From Argopecten irradians (Eukaryota > Mollusca > Bivalvia > Pectinida > Pectinidae): 64,000 nt of DNA. The notes under the pieces were generated by a model. That model did not search any database. It saw only the letters and a list, made by a program, of their open reading frames with translations, and was not told the origin of the DNA. Location: contig NC_091135.1 of the NCBI RefSeq assembly GCF_041381155.1, forward strand, positions 70,460,888 to 70,524,887. Reading direction: 5' to 3'. The position numbers and the translations under genes are program-made. Positions 60,701-64,000 of the stretch are shown here, piece by piece (positions within the stretch are counted from its first letter, which is position 1; every line of letters begins with the position of its first letter).

Positions 60701-63594
60701 TCATTTTCTATGTCTCTTACTTATTGATGATATTTAGGTACAGATATTGTTTTCATTTTCTATGTCTCTTACTTATTGATGATATTTAGGTACAGATATT
60801 GTTTTCATTTTCTATGTCTCTTACTTATTGATGATATTTAGGTACAGATATTGTTTTCATTTTCTATGTCTCTTACTAATTGATGATATTTAGGTACAGA
60901 TATTGTTTTCATTTTCTATGTCTCCTTCTTACTTATTGATGATATTTAGGTACAGATATTGTTTTCATTTTCTATGTCTCTTACTTATTGATGATATTTA
61001 GGTACAGATATTGTTTTCATTTTCTATGTCTCCTTACTTATTGATGATATTTAGGTACAGATATTGTTTTCATTTTCTATGTCTCTTACTTATTGATGAT
61101 ATTTAGGTACAGATATTGTTTTCATTTTCTATGTCTCTTACTTATTGATGATATTTAGGTACAGATATTGTTTTCATTTTCTATGTCTCTTACTTATTGA
61201 TGATATTTAGGTACAGATATTGTTTTCATTTTCTATGTCTCTTACTTATTGATGATATTTAGGTACAGATATTGTTTTCATTTTCTATGTCTCCTTACTT
61301 ATTGATGATATTTAGGTACAGATATTGTTTTCATTTTCTATGTCTCTTACTTATTGATGATATTTAGGTACAGATATTGTTTTCATTTTCTATGTCTCTT
61401 ACTTATTGATGATATTTAGGTACAGATATTGTTTTCATTTTCTATGTCTCTTACTTATTGATGATATTTAGGTACAGATATTGTTTTCATTTTCTATGTT
61501 TTTTCTCTTACTTATTGATGATATTTAGGTACAGATATTGTTTTCATTTTCTATGTCTCTTACTTATTGATGATATTTAGGTACAGATATTGTTTTCATT
61601 TTCTATGTCTCCTTACTTATTGATGATATTTAGGTACAGATATTGTTTTTTCATTTTCTATGTCTCTTACTTATTGATGATATTTAGGTACAGATATTGT
61701 TTTCATTTTCTATGTCTCTTACTTATGTGATATTAGGTACAGATATTGTTTTCATTTTCTATGTCCCTTACTTATTGATGATATTTAGGTACAGATATTG
61801 TTTTCATTTTCTATGTCTCTTACTTATTGATGATATTTAGGTACAGATATTGTTTTCATTTTCTATGTCCTTACTTATTGATGATATTTAGGTACAGATA
61901 TTGTTTTCATTTTCTATGTCTCTTACTTATTGATGATATTTAGGTACAGATATTGTTTTCATTTTCTATGTCTCTTACTTATTGATGATATTTAGGTACA
62001 GATATTGTTTTCATTTTCTATGTCTCTTACTTATTGATGATATTTAGGTACAGATATTGTTTTCATTTTCTATGTCTCTTACTTATTGATGATATTTAGG
62101 TACAGATATTGTTTTCATTTTCTATGTCTCTTACTTATTGATGATATTTAGGTACAGATATTGTTTTCATTTTCTATGTCTCTTACTTATTGATGATATT
62201 TAGGTACAGATATTGTTTTCATTTTCTATGTCTCTTACTTATTGATGATATTTAGGTACAGATATTGTTTTCATTTTCTATGTCTCTTACTTATTGATGA
62301 TATTTAGGTACAGATATTGTTTTCATTTTCTATGTCTCTTACTTATTGATGATATTTAGGTACAGATATTGTTTTCATTTTCTATGTCTCTTCCTTATTG
62401 ATGATATTTAGGTACAGATATTGTTTTCATTTTCTATGTCTCCTTACTTATTGATGATATTTAGGTACAGATATTGTTTTCATTTTCTATGTCTCTTACT
62501 TATTGATGATATTTAGGTACAGATATTGTTTTCATTTTCTATGTCTCTTACTTATTGATGATATTTAGGTACAGATATTGTTTTCATTTTCTATGTCTCT
62601 TACTTATTGATGATATTTAGGTACAGATATTGTTTTCATTTTCTATGTCTCTTACTTATTGATGATATTTAGGTACAGATATTGTTTTCATTTTCTATGT
62701 CTCTTACTTATTGATGATATTTAGGTACAGATATTGTTTTCATTTTCTATGTCTTTACTTATTGATTTTGGTACAATTTGTTCATTTTCTATGCCTTCTT
62801 ATTGATGATATTTAGGTACAGATATTGTTTTCATTTTCTATGTCCCTTACTTATTGATGATATTTAGGTACAGATATTGTTTTCATTTTCTATGTCTCTT
62901 ACTTATTGATGTTAGGTACAGATATTGTTTTTTTATTTTCTATGTCTCTTACTTATTGATGATATTTAGGTACAGATATTGTTTTCATTTTCTATGTCCC
63001 TTACTTATTGATGATATTTAGGTACAGATATTGTTTTCATTTTCTATGTCTCTTACTTATTGATGATATTTAGGTACAGATATTGTTTTCATTTTCTATG
63101 TCTCTTACTTATTGATGATATTTAGGTACAGATATTGTTTTCATTTTCTATGTCTCTTACTTATTGATGATATTTAGGTACAGATATTGTTTTCATTTTC
63201 TATGTCCCTTACTTATTGATGATATTTAGGTACAGATATTGTTTTCATTTTCTATGTCTCTTACTTATTGATGATATTTAGGTACAGATATTGTTTTCAT
63301 TTTCTATGTCTCTTACTTATTGATGATATTTAGGTACAGATATTGTTTTCATTTTCTATGTCTCTTACTTATTGATGATATTTAGGTACAGATATTGTTT
63401 TCATTTTCTATGTCTCTTACTTATTGATGATATTTAGGTACAGATATTGTTTTCATTTTCTATGTCTCTTACTTATTGATGATATTTAGGTACAGATATT
63501 GTTTTCATTTTCTATGTCTCTTACTTATTGATGATATTTAGGTACAGATATTGTTTTCATTTTCTATGTCTCTTACTTATTGATGATATTTAGT
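57715..63594. repeat. 52-bp satellite, about 113 units
   Basis: The unit is attgatgatatttaggtaca + gatattgttttcattttcta + tgtctcttactt. Most copies are identical or differ by one or two bases; a few are shortened (for example ttgatgttaggtac). Around 59925-59970 one unit is rearranged. The array stops sharply at 63594, inside the phrase gatgatatttag, where it meets tcatctcctgatgagaagcg. Confidence 0.97.
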
Positions 63595-64000
63595 CATCTC
63601 CTGATGAGAAGCGAAACTGCGAAAGCGCTTGAGATCGTAGACCTGTTTTAATTTTTATGTTTTAATATTTTAATTTCATCACAAGGGTATTCTCTATTTC
63701 TCTATTATATATTAATATAATAAGGGCGCAGTCCTTCGTTCCCGAAGGGCACAGAGTGCGATGCACTTCTAAGGTAACACTACATGAACATATAAGAAAC
63801 ACACAATCTTCATAATCCAATCCTACACGCTGACAGCTTCAGTTTGCAGCTGCCGTTATTTATATACCTATGAGGAGGGGAATTATGGGTAATCACCATG
63901 AATATGATGCTTTGAGGTAAGTTAATTATATAATCGAGCGGTTCAAACGCTCTTATGATATGACAAACGTAATCTTCATCAGGCAAAAGCTCAGTGCTAT
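63595..64000. other. Flank of the 52-bp satellite
   Basis: Starts with ctgatgagaagcgaaactgc + gaaagcgcttgag, a motif class also seen near the dispersed repeat at 33181-33240. No gene follows. A short palindromic cttcgttcccgaag lies at about 63736-63749. Confidence 0.5.

Noticed and set aside
12384..63594. CRISPR arrays
   Set aside because: The arrays are head-to-tail satellites with no unique spacers and lie in an animal genome.
63595..63640. Hammerhead-ribozyme-like CTGATGAG...CGAAAC next to the 52-bp array
   Set aside because: The core words are present, but helix II would have a single base pair and no pairing partners for helix I or a proper cleavage triplet were found.

Overview
The window is eukaryotic, animal nuclear DNA. 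It has split coding exons with canonical GT/AG borders, a transglutaminase gene, a Toll-like receptor, LINE, SINE and LTR retroelements, and very long intronic satellites. Two copies of a SINE resembling the molluscan V-SINE type (conserved 3' tail ending AAACTAATAAAACC), together with the mix of Gypsy, LINE and YqaJ-type sequences, suggest a mollusc, probably a bivalve. That assignment is inference. No bacterial operons, rRNA genes or CRISPR arrays are seen.

Layout. 1-3085 holds two G-rich minisatellites (43-bp and 75-bp units). 3339-23866 is the 3' half of a transglutaminase gene on the + strand: seven exons, about 335 residues, whose reading phases agree across every junction. Its catalytic Cys/His/Asp exons must lie before position 1. 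One intron carries a degraded LINE enclosed by about 154-bp terminal inverted repeats with a perfect 8-bp target duplication (5479-11275). The next intron is almost entirely a 32-bp satellite of about 316 units (12384-22516). 23867-34089 is AT-rich sequence with SINEs, three hairpins, a 53-bp tandem repeat and one copy of a dispersed repeat.

34090-46637 is a nearly complete Gypsy-type LTR retrotransposon with 2.17-kb LTRs, gag, protease, reverse transcriptase, RNase H, integrase, a C-terminal chromodomain and a third, envelope-like reading frame. Its gag and pol lie in one frame, separated by a single UAG with an MLV-like spacer and hairpin. Each LTR contains a 65-bp sequence twice, bracketing a region with splice-site-like edges. 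Downstream are a minus-strand LINE fragment, a broken YqaJ-type nuclease relic, a second V-SINE, a solo LTR (50104-50962) with a 4-bp target duplication, an inverted partner of the dispersed repeat, and a pair of 0.2-kb direct repeats.

54617-57177 is a Toll-like receptor (LRR, LRRCT, transmembrane, TIR) broken by several stops and frameshifts. It is followed by a 52-bp satellite of about 113 units (57715-63594).

Only the transglutaminase looks intact. The retroelements and the TLR carry indels, and one block of the 32-bp satellite is unusually noisy. Some lesions may therefore be consensus errors rather than true mutations. The most original observations are the UAG/hairpin gag-pol junction, the intron-like insertion inside the Gypsy LTR, the TIR-bounded LINE, and the gene whose introns are dominated by long satellites.
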